Source: JAAYBF01 sp963716445 (lineage in GTDB: Bacteria; Actinomycetota; Thermoleophilia; Solirubrobacterales; Thermoleophilaceae). Taken from it: a DNA stretch of 64,000 nucleotides. Below, piece by piece: positions 8,523 through 17,120 of this stretch. The translations under genes were made by a program, and so were the position numbers. The first letter of the stretch is position 1, and every line of letters begins with the position of its first letter. The stretch covers positions 1-64,000 of the forward strand of contig OY970313.1 in assembly GCA_963716445.1 (NCBI GenBank), written 5' to 3'. The notes below the pieces were generated by a model, which saw only the letters and a list, made by a program, of their open reading frames with translations, did no database searches and was not told the DNA's origin.

Positions 8523-9236
8523 GTGGCGGATCTGTGGGTGACGACGCTCGGCGAGGTGCCCTACCCGAACGCCGTCGCGCTTCAACAGCGGCTTCGCGAC
8601 GCCAGGCAGGCGGACCTCGTGCCCGACTGCCTGCTGCTGCTCGAGCATCCGCCCGTCTACACGCGCGGGCGGCGAGCCGAGCCGGCCGACCTGCCGCGCG
8701 GCGAGGACTGGTACCGGGAACAGGGCATCGACGTCCACGACTCCGACCGTGGCGGCCAGGCGACCTACCACGGCCCCGGTCAGCTCGTCGGATACCCGAT
8801 CATGCGCGTCCGCTCGGTCCGCGAGTACGTCGCGACGATGGAGCGAGCGATGATCGCCGCCCTCCGCGACGAGGGCGTCGCGGCCACCGCGCCCGACGGC
8901 CTCACCGGCGTCTGGGCCGGCGGGTCGAAGATCGGCTCGATCGGCGTCCACGTCTCCCGGGGCGTCACCACTCACGGCTTCGCCATCAACGTCACCAACG
9001 ACCTGTCCCCCTTCCAGTGGATCGCCACCTGCGGAGTCGACGACGCCCAGATGACGTCGATCGGCGTCGAGACCGCGCGAGCCGTCTCGATGTCCTGCTT
9101 CCGCAAGCGCGTCGCCTGGCGCTTCGCGGAGGCCTTCCACCTCCGCCAGCGACTGATCACACCGCGCCGCCTCGTCGCCGCGACCAAGACCCGGCCGCTC
9201 CCGCCCCCCAGCCCCGTCGCGGCAACCGCCCCGTAG
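8523..9236 (+). CDS. lipB: lipoyl(octanoyl) transferase LipB
   Basis: A 237-residue octanoyl-ACP:protein octanoyltransferase, first enzyme of de novo lipoylation of 2-oxoacid dehydrogenases and GcvH. The family motif RGGQATYHGPGQLVGYPI (about 77-94), the catalytic lysine in GGSKIGSIGVH (about 135-145) and the catalytic cysteine in WIATCGVDD (near 170) are all present. The start is GTG 8523. The last ~20 residues (Pro/Ala rich) extend beyond the usual C-terminus. Ten bases separate it from lipA. Confidence 0.95.
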   Translation: MADLWVTTLGEVPYPNAVALQQRLRDARQADLVPDCLLLLEHPPVYTRGRRAEPADLPRGEDWYREQGIDVHDSDRGGQATYHGPGQLVGYPIMRVRSVREYVATMERAMIAALRDEGVAATAPDGLTGVWAGGSKIGSIGVHVSRGVTTHGFAINVTNDLSPFQWIATCGVDDAQMTSIGVETARAVSMSCFRKRVAWRFAEAFHLRQRLITPRRLVAATKTRPLPPPSPVAATAP

Positions 9237-9246
9237 CCTCTCCCGC

Positions 9247-10215
9247 ATGAGCCGCGAGCACCGCACCCGGTCGCGCGCCAACCCCGGCGGCGCGCGCGAG
9301 CTTCCGCCCGGCGAGGTCGTCGAGTTCGGCGCCCGCAAGCCGCGCTGGTTCAAGGTCCCGGCGCCCGGCGGCGAGCGCTACCGCGAGCTAAGGAAGCTGA
9401 TCGACGGCGAGGGCCTGAACACCGTCTGCCAGGAGGCGGCCTGCCCGAACATCGGCGACTGCTGGCAGCGCGGCACCGCCACCTTCATGATCCTCGGCGA
9501 CACCTGCACCCGGCGCTGCGGCTTCTGCAACGTCAAGACCGGCAAGCCGACCTTCGCCGATCCGCTCGAGCCGCTCAAGGTGGCGCAGTCGGTCAAGCGG
9601 ATGGGGCTGCGCCACGCGGTCGTCACCAGCGTCGACCGCGACGATCTCCCCGACCTCGGCGCGTCGGCGTTCGTCGGGGTGATCCGCTCGATCCGCCGAC
9701 TGTCGCCGGGCACCAAGGTCGAGGTGCTGACGCCCGACTTCCGCGGTGAGGAGATGCCGCTCGCGCGGGTGATCGCCGAGCGCCCCGACGTCTTCAACCA
9801 CAACGTCGAGACGGTGCCGCGGCTCTACCCGCTCGCGCGCCGCGGGTCGCGATTCCTGCGCTCCTGCCGCGTCCTGCGCAACGCGAAGGAGCTCGGCGGC
9901 GACGCCGTGGTGACCAAGTCCGGCCTGATGACGGGCCTCGGCGAGTCGCGCGAGGAGCTGCTCGAGACGTTCGGCGTGCTGCGCGAGCACGGCGTCCAAG
10001 TGCTGACCGTCGGCCAGTACCTGCGCCCGACGCGCGACCACCTGCCGGTGGTGCGCTACTGGCATCCCGACGAGTTCGCCGATCTCGAGCGCGAGGCGTA
10101 CGCGCTCGGCTTCGAGGCCGTCGCCGCCGGGCCGCTGGTCCGGTCGAGCTACTTCGCCGAGCAGACGCTAGAGCGTGCGGCGGAGCCGGTGGGCGGCGTC
10201 GCGGCCGCGCGTTGA
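9247..10215 (+). CDS. lipA: lipoyl synthase LipA
   Basis: A 322-residue radical SAM enzyme that inserts two sulfurs into octanoyl groups. The auxiliary-cluster cysteines are in NTVCQEAACPNIGDC (about 57-73, spacing C-x4-C-x5-C). The radical SAM cluster is in CTRRCGFCNV (about 87-96, C-x3-C-x2-C). The C-terminal RSSYFAEQ supplies the conserved Ser that ligates the auxiliary cluster. Start ATG 9247. It is downstream of lipB and its stop overlaps the TTG of the rhomboid gene, so lipoylation and membrane genes share a transcript. Confidence 0.97.
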   Translation: MSREHRTRSRANPGGARELPPGEVVEFGARKPRWFKVPAPGGERYRELRKLIDGEGLNTVCQEAACPNIGDCWQRGTATFMILGDTCTRRCGFCNVKTGKPTFADPLEPLKVAQSVKRMGLRHAVVTSVDRDDLPDLGASAFVGVIRSIRRLSPGTKVEVLTPDFRGEEMPLARVIAERPDVFNHNVETVPRLYPLARRGSRFLRSCRVLRNAKELGGDAVVTKSGLMTGLGESREELLETFGVLREHGVQVLTVGQYLRPTRDHLPVVRYWHPDEFADLEREAYALGFEAVAAGPLVRSSYFAEQTLERAAEPVGGVAAAR

Positions 10216-11000
10216 TCCCGCTCAAGGACGACATCCCGACGCGGCGGTTCCCGATCCTGACCGTCGCGATCCTCGCGATCAACGTCGCGATGTTCTTCCT
10301 CTTCCAGGGCGCCTACTTCGGCAGCGACGCCGAGTTCGACGCCAAGGTCGCCGAGTACGGCGCGATCCCGTACGAGATCTCACACCCCGGCAAGCACTGC
10401 GACCTCGTCGGCGGGCAGGTGGCGTGCGAGGGTCAGGCGGGCGTACAGGGCGAGGCGCCGGACGACCTCGCGCCGACCTGGCTGACGCTGCTGGCCTCGA
10501 TGTTCATGCACGGCGGCCTGCTGCACCTGGCGTTCAACATGCTGTTCCTCTGGATCTTCGGCAACAACATCGAGGACTCGATGGGACGCGCCCGCTTCGT
10601 GGCCTTCTACCTGCTGGGGGGACTGGCGGCGATCGCGCTGCAGACGCTGGTCGAGCCGGATGCCGCGGTGCCGACGATCGGCGCGTCGGGCGCGGTCGCC
10701 GCGGTGCTCGGCGGCTACGCGCTGCTGTATCCACGTGCGCGAGTCGTCACCCTGGTGATCATCGTGTTCTTCTTCACGATCATCCAGCTGCCGGCGCTGT
10801 TGGTGCTCGGCGTCTGGATACTGCTCCAGCTCGCCGCCGGGGCGAGCGAGCTGGGGAGCCCGGTGGCCGGCGGCGAGGGCGGCGTCGCCTACTTCGCGCA
10901 CATCGGCGGCTTCGTGTTCGGCCTGCTGCTGATCCGCCTGTTCGCCAACCGCGTGCACGAGGACTACACGCGCGCCCAGCGAACGGCCGTGTACCGATGA
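10212..11000 (+). CDS. rhomboid family intramembrane serine protease
   Basis: A 262-residue membrane protein starting at TTG 10212, overlapping the lipA stop (TTGA). The catalytic serine lies in GASGAVAAVLGGYALL (about 157-172) and the partner histidine in YFAHIGGFVFGLLL (about 229). The family's HGGLLHLAFNMLFLWIFG loop/helix is present. Between the first two membrane helices is a ~60-residue exposed loop with a Cys pair (KHCDLVGGQVACEG). Rhomboids cut transmembrane substrates; the substrate here is unknown. It is followed at a 4-base overlap by a tiny membrane gene. Confidence 0.92.
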   Translation: MIPLKDDIPTRRFPILTVAILAINVAMFFLFQGAYFGSDAEFDAKVAEYGAIPYEISHPGKHCDLVGGQVACEGQAGVQGEAPDDLAPTWLTLLASMFMHGGLLHLAFNMLFLWIFGNNIEDSMGRARFVAFYLLGGLAAIALQTLVEPDAAVPTIGASGAVAAVLGGYALLYPRARVVTLVIIVFFFTIIQLPALLVLGVWILLQLAAGASELGSPVAGGEGGVAYFAHIGGFVFGLLLIRLFANRVHEDYTRAQRTAVYR

Positions 11001-11176
11001 TCGGCCGCAACGTGGCACTGGTCGGGACGCTCGCCTTCGTCGGCCTGCTGGCGGTGCTGACCGTCGACGTGATGATCCGGACCGGGATCGACGTGCTCGT
11101 GCTGGCGTCGCTGGCGATCCTCGCGATGGTCGGCTTCGGCGTCCTCGGCGCGTTGCTCAACCCGCCGGAGAAGTAG
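10997..11176 (+). CDS. small two-helix membrane protein
   Basis: A 59-residue protein (MIGRNVALVGTLAFVGLLAV...) starting at the ATG that overlaps the rhomboid stop by 4 bases. It has two hydrophobic segments, about 6-25 and 33-53, and ends in NPPEK. The tight overlap on both sides (4 bases to the next gene) argues that it is a real, co-translated gene. I do not recognise it; a partner or regulator of the rhomboid protease is only a guess from position. Confidence 0.7.
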   Translation: MIGRNVALVGTLAFVGLLAVLTVDVMIRTGIDVLVLASLAILAMVGFGVLGALLNPPEK

Positions 11177-11180
11177 GGGC

Positions 11181-12170
11181 GTGCGCCGGCGGCGAAGGGC
11201 GGCGGGACTCAGCTTCGGCCGTCGCCGGCGGCGCGGTGCGGCGACGGTCGCGCTGCAGGTCGTACTCGCCGTCGTCGCCCTCGCGGGCGCGGCTTGGGCT
11301 GCCCTCCAGACGGGAGGCGACGAGCCGCCGGTGCACGTGGCCGCCGGCGCGGTCGCGCCCGCGGCGGCCTCGGACGGCGGCTCCTTCGAGCCGCGCTCCC
11401 CCGCGCCCGTCGTGCTCGCTCCCGGCGATGCGTTCGCCGTCCACTGGAGGCGACCGCCGCGCGCCGCGCTCGTCTTCAACGCCGACACCGGCGAGGTCCT
11501 CTACCGCCGCCGCCCCCTGCGCAGGCTGCCGATCGCGAGCCTGACGAAGATCATGACGGCGCTCGCCGTGACCGCCGCGACCCGCCCGGGCGACGCCGTT
11601 CGGATCCCGAGGCGCCTGCGCTACGAGGGCTCGGCCGTCGGCCTGCTGCCGCGCGGTCGCCGGGTGCGGATCGAGCCGCTGCTCGGCGGCCTGATGATCG
11701 TCTCCGGAAACGACGCGGCGCTGGCGCTGGCCGACCACGTGTCGGGCGGCGAGCGACGCTTCGTCGGGCTGATGAACGAGAAGGCGCGCCTGTGGGATCT
11801 CCGCTGCACCCGCTTCGCCTCGCCCCACGGCCTGTCGGACGGCGACCGCTCCTGCGCCGTCGACCTCGCCGAGCTCGCCCGCCTGGCGCTGCGCGAGCCG
11901 CGGATCGCCAGACCGGCAGCTCGCGCCAGCGCGGCCTACCGCTTCCCGATCAAGGGCCGCAAGCTCTACCTCAGCGGCCACAACCCGCTGATCCGGGCCG
12001 GCTATCGCGGCGCCGTCGGCCTGAAGACCGGCTACACCAGCGCGGCGGGACGCTGCTTCGTCGGTGTCGCGCGGCGCGGCGGCCGGACCTTCGGCGTCGT
12101 CCTGCTGCACTCGCCCGACCCCGGCCGCCAGGCCGCACGCCTGCTCGACATGGCGTTCGCGACCGGCTGA
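11181..12170 (+). CDS. D-alanyl-D-alanine carboxypeptidase (S11 family)
   Basis: A 329-residue penicillin-binding-type D,D-carboxypeptidase that trims peptidoglycan stem peptides. The three serine-hydrolase motifs are in order: SLTK (about 119-122, in IASLTKIMTALAV), SGN (about 175, in VSGNDAALAL) and KTG (about 281, in GLKTGYTSAAGRC). The very basic N-terminus followed by a hydrophobic stretch (VALQVVLAVVALAGAAWAAL) is a signal anchor. GTG start at 11181. It has no C-terminal anchor helix. Last gene of the lipB operon; tRNA-Ala follows. Confidence 0.93.
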   Translation: MRRRRRAAGLSFGRRRRRGAATVALQVVLAVVALAGAAWAALQTGGDEPPVHVAAGAVAPAAASDGGSFEPRSPAPVVLAPGDAFAVHWRRPPRAALVFNADTGEVLYRRRPLRRLPIASLTKIMTALAVTAATRPGDAVRIPRRLRYEGSAVGLLPRGRRVRIEPLLGGLMIVSGNDAALALADHVSGGERRFVGLMNEKARLWDLRCTRFASPHGLSDGDRSCAVDLAELARLALREPRIARPAARASAAYRFPIKGRKLYLSGHNPLIRAGYRGAVGLKTGYTSAAGRCFVGVARRGGRTFGVVLLHSPDPGRQAARLLDMAFATG

Positions 12171-12211
12171 CCTTTGGCCGGAGCCGACCAGCGTGCGAAC
12201 ATTCCGCTCGC

Positions 12212-12284
12212 GGGGCCATAGCTCAGCTGGAAGAGCGCCTGCTTTGCAAGCAGGAGGTCGCCGGTTCGAGCCCGGCTGGCTCCA
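12212..12284 (+). tRNA. tRNA-Ala (anticodon TGC)
   Basis: A 73-nt cloverleaf with acceptor arms GGGGCCA and TGGCTCC plus discriminator A, including the G3-U70 pair that identifies alanine tRNA. D-loop AGCTCAGCTGGAAGAGC. The anticodon stem-loop CCTGC-TTTGCAA-GCAGG has anticodon TGC, and the T-arm is CCGGTTCGAGCCCGG. CCA is not encoded. The 3' end is the left border of the accessory island to the right. Confidence 0.98.
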
Positions 12285-13280
12285 CTAAAACCTTCTCTCT
12301 CGAACCAAGGCCGTTTTGGTCTGATGCTTGCGACGTGATCTTTTCGAGCGTGTTCGCAAGCCCGCCGTCGAGTAGGTCGGCGTAGGGATCGGCAAGGTCC
12401 GCGCTGACTGCTTCCTTGTCGCGTATGTAGACGCGCTCAAAGAACGCTTGATTGAGTTGTCGCCGTAGCGCCGGATCGGCCGTCTCGTAGGTCTCCTCCG
12501 CGTTGCGTGCGAGCGTTAGCGCTTCGTCGAGGGTCTTGGTGAGCGAGGCCAGTCGCACGGTCGCCCGTTCGAGCGTTGCCTTGGCTGCCTCGATCTCACG
12601 TTTGAGACGATCCTGCTCCTCGCCAAATAGGTCGTCCGGCATCCGGCCGTCGTAGACGAGTTGCAGGAGCTTGCGGCGCTCGTCTTCAAGGCGCGTGAGC
12701 TTCCGCCGCGCTTCGGCCAAGTCGTCCTGTCGTTTGGCGGTGACGCCCTCAAAGCCCGTAATCAACTGCTCGCGGAGGAGGTTGGCTATCCGCTCGATAC
12801 TTCGTCGGAGCCTTTGACCGTAGAGGCGGGCTACCGCATCCTCGATTTGATCGGTTCGGATGTACCGCTGAGGGCAGCCGGAGCGGTCGCTGTGGCGTCC
12901 CGCGCACATGAAGTAGTCATAGGTGCCACCGTTGCCTCGCGAACGCGAGAAGCTCATGCGACGGCGGCAATGCCCGCAGTGGATGGTGCCCTTCAGGTAG
13001 TGCAGGTGGCGGCGCTGCTTCTCGCCCGCGTGCTGCTTCGCGGTGAGGATCGCCTGCACGCGCGAGAACGTGTCTTTGTCGATCAGCGGCTCATGTGTGC
13101 CCTCGTACTCCACGCCGCCGTAGGTGACGATCCCGATGTAGTACGGATCGCGCAGTATCTCGTGCAGGGTCGAGGCATTGACCTTGCCCGCGGGGCGCTT
13201 CTTGGTCGGGCGTGTGCGTAGGCCATCCTCGTAAAGCTTGTCGGTGAGGTGGTTGATCGACCATTCGCCCTCCACCGCAG
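12223..13280 (-). pseudogene. large serine recombinase remnant lacking its catalytic N-terminal domain
   Basis: The frame encodes, in order, a recombinase domain (RDPYYIGIVTYGGVEYEGTH), a recombinase zinc ribbon (IHCGHCRRRMSF ... CAGRHSDRSGCPQ) and a long coiled coil (about 80 residues rich in Arg/Glu/Leu). This is the C-terminal two thirds of a large serine integrase. The resolvase domain with the nucleophilic serine is absent: upstream of about 13280 the frame turns into unrelated sequence. At the other end the frame runs straight into tRNA-Ala and stops at 12223 inside its D-arm. Its GC content is visibly lower than the flanks. It is most likely the dead integrase of an element that once inserted at the tRNA. 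Confidence 0.85.
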
Positions 13281-13564
13281 AGAGTCGAGACAAGCCGCAG
13301 GGCCGAGGATAGGTCCCGCCGAAGCTGCCGAGTCCGTTATCTCCCAGACGGGCAGGCAGGCTCAGACGCCCTGGGAGCTTGAAATGCTCGCCCCAGGGCG
13401 CAACTTGACCTATAAGAAACGTCCTCAAGCTGGCGCAGGATCAGGACTGAGCCAGCCCTTATGCGTTTCGCCCAAGTCGCATCATGCTTGCTAGGCTCAC
13501 CGCCGATTCGCCCGGTAAGCACCGTCAAGCGCTAGCCACCAGTCGAGGCTAGTATGGCCGTCTC
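13281..13564. other. gap between recombinase remnant and next gene
   Basis: About 280 bases of lower-GC sequence with no convincing reading frame on either strand. This is where the missing catalytic part of the serine recombinase would have been. It contains scattered AT-rich tracts (for example around 13406-13425) that could be a promoter for the gene at 13565, but no clear -35/-10 pair at proper spacing was found. Confidence 0.4.
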
Positions 13565-14323
13565 ATGGGGCTCTTGAAGGATCTGTTTTCGTCCGGCGGT
13601 GACCGGCCCGGGCGTCTGCTTCCTCCCGACGCCCCCGCCGTCCTTGAGTCGTTCGGACGGTCTGAGGGACCCGCGCCGGGTGGAGATATGGCTGCCGGCC
13701 TCGACCTGGGGCGAACTGTGAAGAAAGCCCTCGAAGTAGACCCTGAGCGAGCGCTCGACGAGATAGTCGAGGCGTGCGATTCCATCGGCGAGTGGTCTTA
13801 CTACGGCGCCTGGGACATCCTCAGCGCCTACGCCTCTGATCGCGAAGACGATCCCCGCTACGTGCACATCATCGACGGGCTGCTCGACACGCTGCAGGCA
13901 GAAGGCTACGGGCCAGGCGATATTCCAATGGCCTTGACGCCGCGGGCGATCGAGCGTCAGCGCGCCGAGCAGGCTGCCAGCCCGAAGGCGGGGGGTGCCC
14001 CCGAGTCCGAGCCGGAGATCCCTCCGCTGGCAGATGGGGAGCGGCGACTGCTTCAAGTCGTGGATCGGCCTGACGGCAATCAGAACAAAATCTACCTCAT
14101 ATGCCGTCGCCCTTCCGACTACGAGAATCACCAGTTCGTCGCCGTGGTCCATCACTCGGAGTCCACGGACTTCGATTTCGATACGGAGGGGGCATGGCAC
14201 GGCGACGAGGATGAGCGCGCCGTCTACATAAGGGTCGCGGAGGCCTACGCGAACACGCGGACCGCCTCATGCAGCTACTGGCTTGAGTCAGGCGTTCAGT
14301 GGTTCGCCGACCGTGTGGGATAA
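13565..14323 (+). CDS. hypothetical protein of the tRNA-Ala island
   Basis: A 252-residue soluble protein, ATG start at 13565. The N-terminal half is helical and acidic (KKALEVDPERALDEIVEACD), followed by a disordered Pro/Glu linker (about 138-160). The C-terminal domain is beta-rich (IYLICRRPSDYENHQFVAVV ... YWLESGVQWFADRVG). I do not recognise either domain. Codon use is less GC-biased than in core genes, as in its island neighbours. No signal peptide or membrane segment. Confidence 0.6.
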   Translation: MGLLKDLFSSGGDRPGRLLPPDAPAVLESFGRSEGPAPGGDMAAGLDLGRTVKKALEVDPERALDEIVEACDSIGEWSYYGAWDILSAYASDREDDPRYVHIIDGLLDTLQAEGYGPGDIPMALTPRAIERQRAEQAASPKAGGAPESEPEIPPLADGERRLLQVVDRPDGNQNKIYLICRRPSDYENHQFVAVVHHSESTDFDFDTEGAWHGDEDERAVYIRVAEAYANTRTASCSYWLESGVQWFADRVG

Positions 14324-14344
14324 GCAGTAGGCCGCGCCAGTCTG

Positions 14345-15016
14345 CTACGCATGGCGGTTGATGTAGGCCAGTCGCTTCTCGGCGGTGACGCGCGCCCCTT
14401 CATCGACTTGCTCGTCGGCGACCAGCGCCGTGAGGGCATCAATCGCACGCTGATCGCCATCGCCCAAAATGCCAAGCGAGTCGACAGCGGGCATCAAGAC
14501 GTCCTGGGTCCGCGCGGCAACTATGTCGAGTAGTGCCTGCATTGCGTCGTCCCTTCGCGTCGTTGCCCCCTTTAGTCCTGACGCGGCCGCGAATCGGACA
14601 CCAGAATCGCCGTCTCGTTCAGCGAGGGTGTCGATCAGGGCTTGGACGCCGTCCGGCATCTTCGCCAGCGAATAGTGGAGCCCGAAGAAGTCATCGATGT
14701 GATCGAGCATGGGCGCAACCGCACGAGGGTCCCCGATCTCTGCGAGAACTCCGGCGGCGTCGGCGGCAATGCCGATATTGAGCTCATCCTCGGTGGTGCG
14801 CTGCTCATAGTCAGACGGGGGCGCGGGGGTTTCCTGGATCACCTGGATCAGTGGCTCGACGGCGCTGGGGCCCATCCCCTGGAGCCGTTGCTTTGCGCGC
14901 ACGTAGCGCGGACGATTCACTAGCCCAATGCAGTCGCGCTCGTTGTCCGCGCGCTCCTGCCGCATCGTCGCCAACTCGGCTTGGACCTTTTCTTCTGGAC
15001 TGCGCCTACGAAACAT
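14345..15016 (-). CDS. HEAT-repeat protein
   Basis: A 223-residue protein made mostly of alpha-alpha repeats of the HEAT/PBS-lyase type. Recurrent units read like ADAAGVLAEIGDPRAVAPML, GVRFAAASGLKGATTRRDDA and PAVDSLGILGDGDQRAIDAL, with the typical Ala-Leu-Gly-Asp-Pro/Arg turns. Start ATG 15016. It converges on the gene at 13565 with only 21 bases between the stops. HEAT scaffolds bind proteins or nucleic acids; no partner is evident. Lower GC than the core genes. Confidence 0.75.
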   Translation of the reverse strand: MFRRRSPEEKVQAELATMRQERADNERDCIGLVNRPRYVRAKQRLQGMGPSAVEPLIQVIQETPAPPSDYEQRTTEDELNIGIAADAAGVLAEIGDPRAVAPMLDHIDDFFGLHYSLAKMPDGVQALIDTLAERDGDSGVRFAAASGLKGATTRRDDAMQALLDIVAARTQDVLMPAVDSLGILGDGDQRAIDALTALVADEQVDEGARVTAEKRLAYINRHA

Positions 15017-15164
15017 CTCTCCCTCTCTCTTCGCTCCAGCCCGCCCCCAAGACCGGTCAATGCCGCATCAACCTACCATCGAGCGCCAGCCAGTTCTCGT
15101 CTCGTCGGACGAGGGAAGGTTCTACAAATCTTGGAGGAGCCGTCGTATCTTCTGGATGAAGGCC

Positions 15165-15192
15165 GGGTTCGAAAGTCGTCCGGCTAGCTCCA
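15165..15192 (+). other. degenerate copy of tRNA-Ala 3' end (candidate attachment site)
   Basis: GGGTTCGA at 15165-15172 and CCGGCTAGCTCCA at 15180-15192 match the T-arm and 3' acceptor end of tRNA-Ala(TGC) at 12212-12284 (GGTTCGA, and CCGGCTGGCTCCA with one mismatch in 13), in the same orientation. The spacer differs in length. It lies exactly where the lower-GC sequence ends, in the gap before the minus-strand gene ending at 15204. Read as the decayed right attachment site of the element that carried the serine recombinase. Confidence 0.5.
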
Positions 15193-15203
15193 TCGTCTTC
15201 GCG

Positions 15204-17108
15204 CTAGACGGGGCAGCGCGGTGTCGTGACCACCTTGACGTCGCGCAGGTCGTGATAGATCTGCCGTAGCTCGAAGCATGCTTGGCTCGCACGCACCTGG
15301 CCGTCGTCCGTGTTGGGATAGAGCAGTCCGCAGACGGTGCCGGTGTGGCCGACGTTGAGGCCGAGGGCCCCGAACTCCTCCAGGCGGGTCGAGAGCGTCT
15401 GGGCGTAGGGGTTGACGAGGTAGGGGGCGTTGAGCGCCGCCGACCTCGTCGCCTGTGCGGCAAAGGCCTCGGCGGAGCGCTGCTCGACCGCTCGCTCGAT
15501 GTCGACCAGTAGCTGCTGGTACTCGTTCGCGTGATTCGCCTTCCCGTCGAACGAGATCGCCTCCGTGTCGACGCTGTCGCGCGGGACGAGCATCACGATC
15601 ACGAACTCCGGGAACCAGGGCCAGTGGCGAAGCTTCTCGCCGGTCTTGTGATTGACCACCGCCACGCCGGGATACATCGTTCCGTCGGACGACTCGACGC
15701 GGGTCGCCAGCTCGCCCTCCCGCTCCGGGGAGAGCGGGTCGCCGAGCGCGTTGGCGACGGCGCGGATGCCCGATAGGACGTCCGCCGTGCTGGAGCTCAT
15801 GCCCTTTCCGACGTCGAGGTCGCTCCAGTGCCGGACTCGCAACTCGACGGCGCCGAGCGCGAAGTGCTCGGCGGTGTACCGCAGGGCCAGATCGAGCTTG
15901 CTCTGCTCGGGCAGCAGCCCGACGATCGAGAGCTCCGGCGCCTGACGGATCTCGACGACGACCGTGGCGCTCTTGTTGATCGGGCAGGTCACGTGGAAGT
16001 CCGTCCCGTCCGGCAGAAGGCCCTGCACGAACTCGCCGCAGGTCCCCGGGGCGCTGCCACGACCCTCGAGCGCCGTGCCGGATCGCTCCAACCGCCGACT
16101 CGGGCTCTCGACCGAAAGCGCGGCCGCGCCCTCCGAGGAGGGAAGATCCAAGGGCGGCGGCGGGCTCTGGTGCAGATCCCAGTACAGCGCCCGAATCGTG
16201 AACGCGCCGGAGTCGTCCTCCTCGAGGACGTAGGTCGACGCGTCGGTCGCTCGCCACTCGTCGGTGGCCCAGAGCTCGGTGACCGACTCGGGCATCGCGA
16301 TCTCGTGCTCGGTCCAGACGCCGCGGACCTCGCCGCAGACGGTATGGCGAGTCTGGCCGGCTCCGTCGGTCGTCCGCAGGGTGATCGTGGCCAGCGGATG
16401 GCACAGGACCGCCTCGGCCGCGGGCGGATGGGTCAGCAGCTCGACGACGGCATCGTGGAGGAGCGGCGTCAGCCACTTGTAGTAGTCGTCGTTGTGGATC
16501 GGCCAGCGACGAGCGGCGGCGTGATAGACGAGGTTGCGGTACTCGACGAGGCGAGTCCAGGCGCCCCACCACTTGACCCCGCGGGCCTGGGCGTCGAGCG
16601 CGCGCGTGACGTAGAAGCCAACGTCGATCCCCGACGGGTTGGCGTCCGGGAGCAGCCCGTCGACGGCCGCGTCGATGCAGTCCATCGCCGCCCCCAGGCG
16701 CTCGACCGCGGGCAGGCGTCGATTCGCCAGCGGCCCCGTCGTCGGAAACAGCGTGTCCGGCGCCGCCGCGGCGCTGGCCCGGAAGAGCGCGAGCGATAGG
16801 CCGAAGGTGACGTTCGCGGCGCGTAGCCGCTCGAGCAGCGACTCCACGGCGTCCGAGGGCTGCGCCGCCCGACTCCGATAGTCCGACAGGGCCAGCGAGG
16901 CGAGGTACACGAGCGACGACTCGGCGAGGTCGAGGAGCAGCCCGTGCCGCTTGTGAAGGTCGCGCGCCGCCAGGGCCTCGCTGTAGATCCGCCGAATGCC
17001 GGCGGGGAACCTCTGGTAGAGCTCGGTGCTGGGCGGCGCGGGCAACAGCGGCGCCGTGGCTGCCCTTGCCCCCTTGGGCGGCTCGACGGAGCCCTCAGAC
17101 TCGCTCAA
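15204..17108 (-). CDS. HEPN-like domain fused to a PduX-like (L-threonine kinase family) GHMP kinase
   Basis: A 634-residue two-part protein. Residues ~28-230 are all-helical. They carry RNLVYH at 191-196, the R-x4-H pattern of HEPN domains, at the end of a helix (WTRLVEYRNLVYHAAARRW). Residues ~235-315 look like a small beta domain, then a Pro/Ser linker. Residues ~350-634 are a GHMP kinase closest to the L-threonine kinase PduX of cobalamin assembly: APGTCGEFVQG, FHVTCPINKSATVVV, the ATP loop VGKGMSSSTADVLSG (about 433-447) and GLNVGHTGTVCGLLY. The fusion is unusual, since PduX proteins are normally ~300 residues. It starts 12 bases after the serine hydroxymethyltransferase stop, so the two are co-transcribed. 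HEPN assignment is by motif and layout only. Confidence 0.75.
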   Translation of the reverse strand: MSESEGSVEPPKGARAATAPLLPAPPSTELYQRFPAGIRRIYSEALAARDLHKRHGLLLDLAESSLVYLASLALSDYRSRAAQPSDAVESLLERLRAANVTFGLSLALFRASAAAAPDTLFPTTGPLANRRLPAVERLGAAMDCIDAAVDGLLPDANPSGIDVGFYVTRALDAQARGVKWWGAWTRLVEYRNLVYHAAARRWPIHNDDYYKWLTPLLHDAVVELLTHPPAAEAVLCHPLATITLRTTDGAGQTRHTVCGEVRGVWTEHEIAMPESVTELWATDEWRATDASTYVLEEDDSGAFTIRALYWDLHQSPPPPLDLPSSEGAAALSVESPSRRLERSGTALEGRGSAPGTCGEFVQGLLPDGTDFHVTCPINKSATVVVEIRQAPELSIVGLLPEQSKLDLALRYTAEHFALGAVELRVRHWSDLDVGKGMSSSTADVLSGIRAVANALGDPLSPEREGELATRVESSDGTMYPGVAVVNHKTGEKLRHWPWFPEFVIVMLVPRDSVDTEAISFDGKANHANEYQQLLVDIERAVEQRSAEAFAAQATRSAALNAPYLVNPYAQTLSTRLEEFGALGLNVGHTGTVCGLLYPNTDDGQVRASQACFELRQIYHDLRDVKVVTTPRCPV

Positions 17109-17120
17109 CAGCGGCCGACC

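Noticed and set aside
12223..12290. C-terminal 20 residues of the recombinase frame as genuine protein
   Set aside because: They are the tRNA-Ala gene read backwards (the PAGLEPATSC pattern is a common product of tRNA antisense frames).
15204..17108. Calling the HEPN-like/GHMP protein an abortive-infection effector
   Set aside because: Only the R-x4-H motif supports HEPN; no phage-defence neighbours are seen, so this remains a hypothesis and not an annotation.
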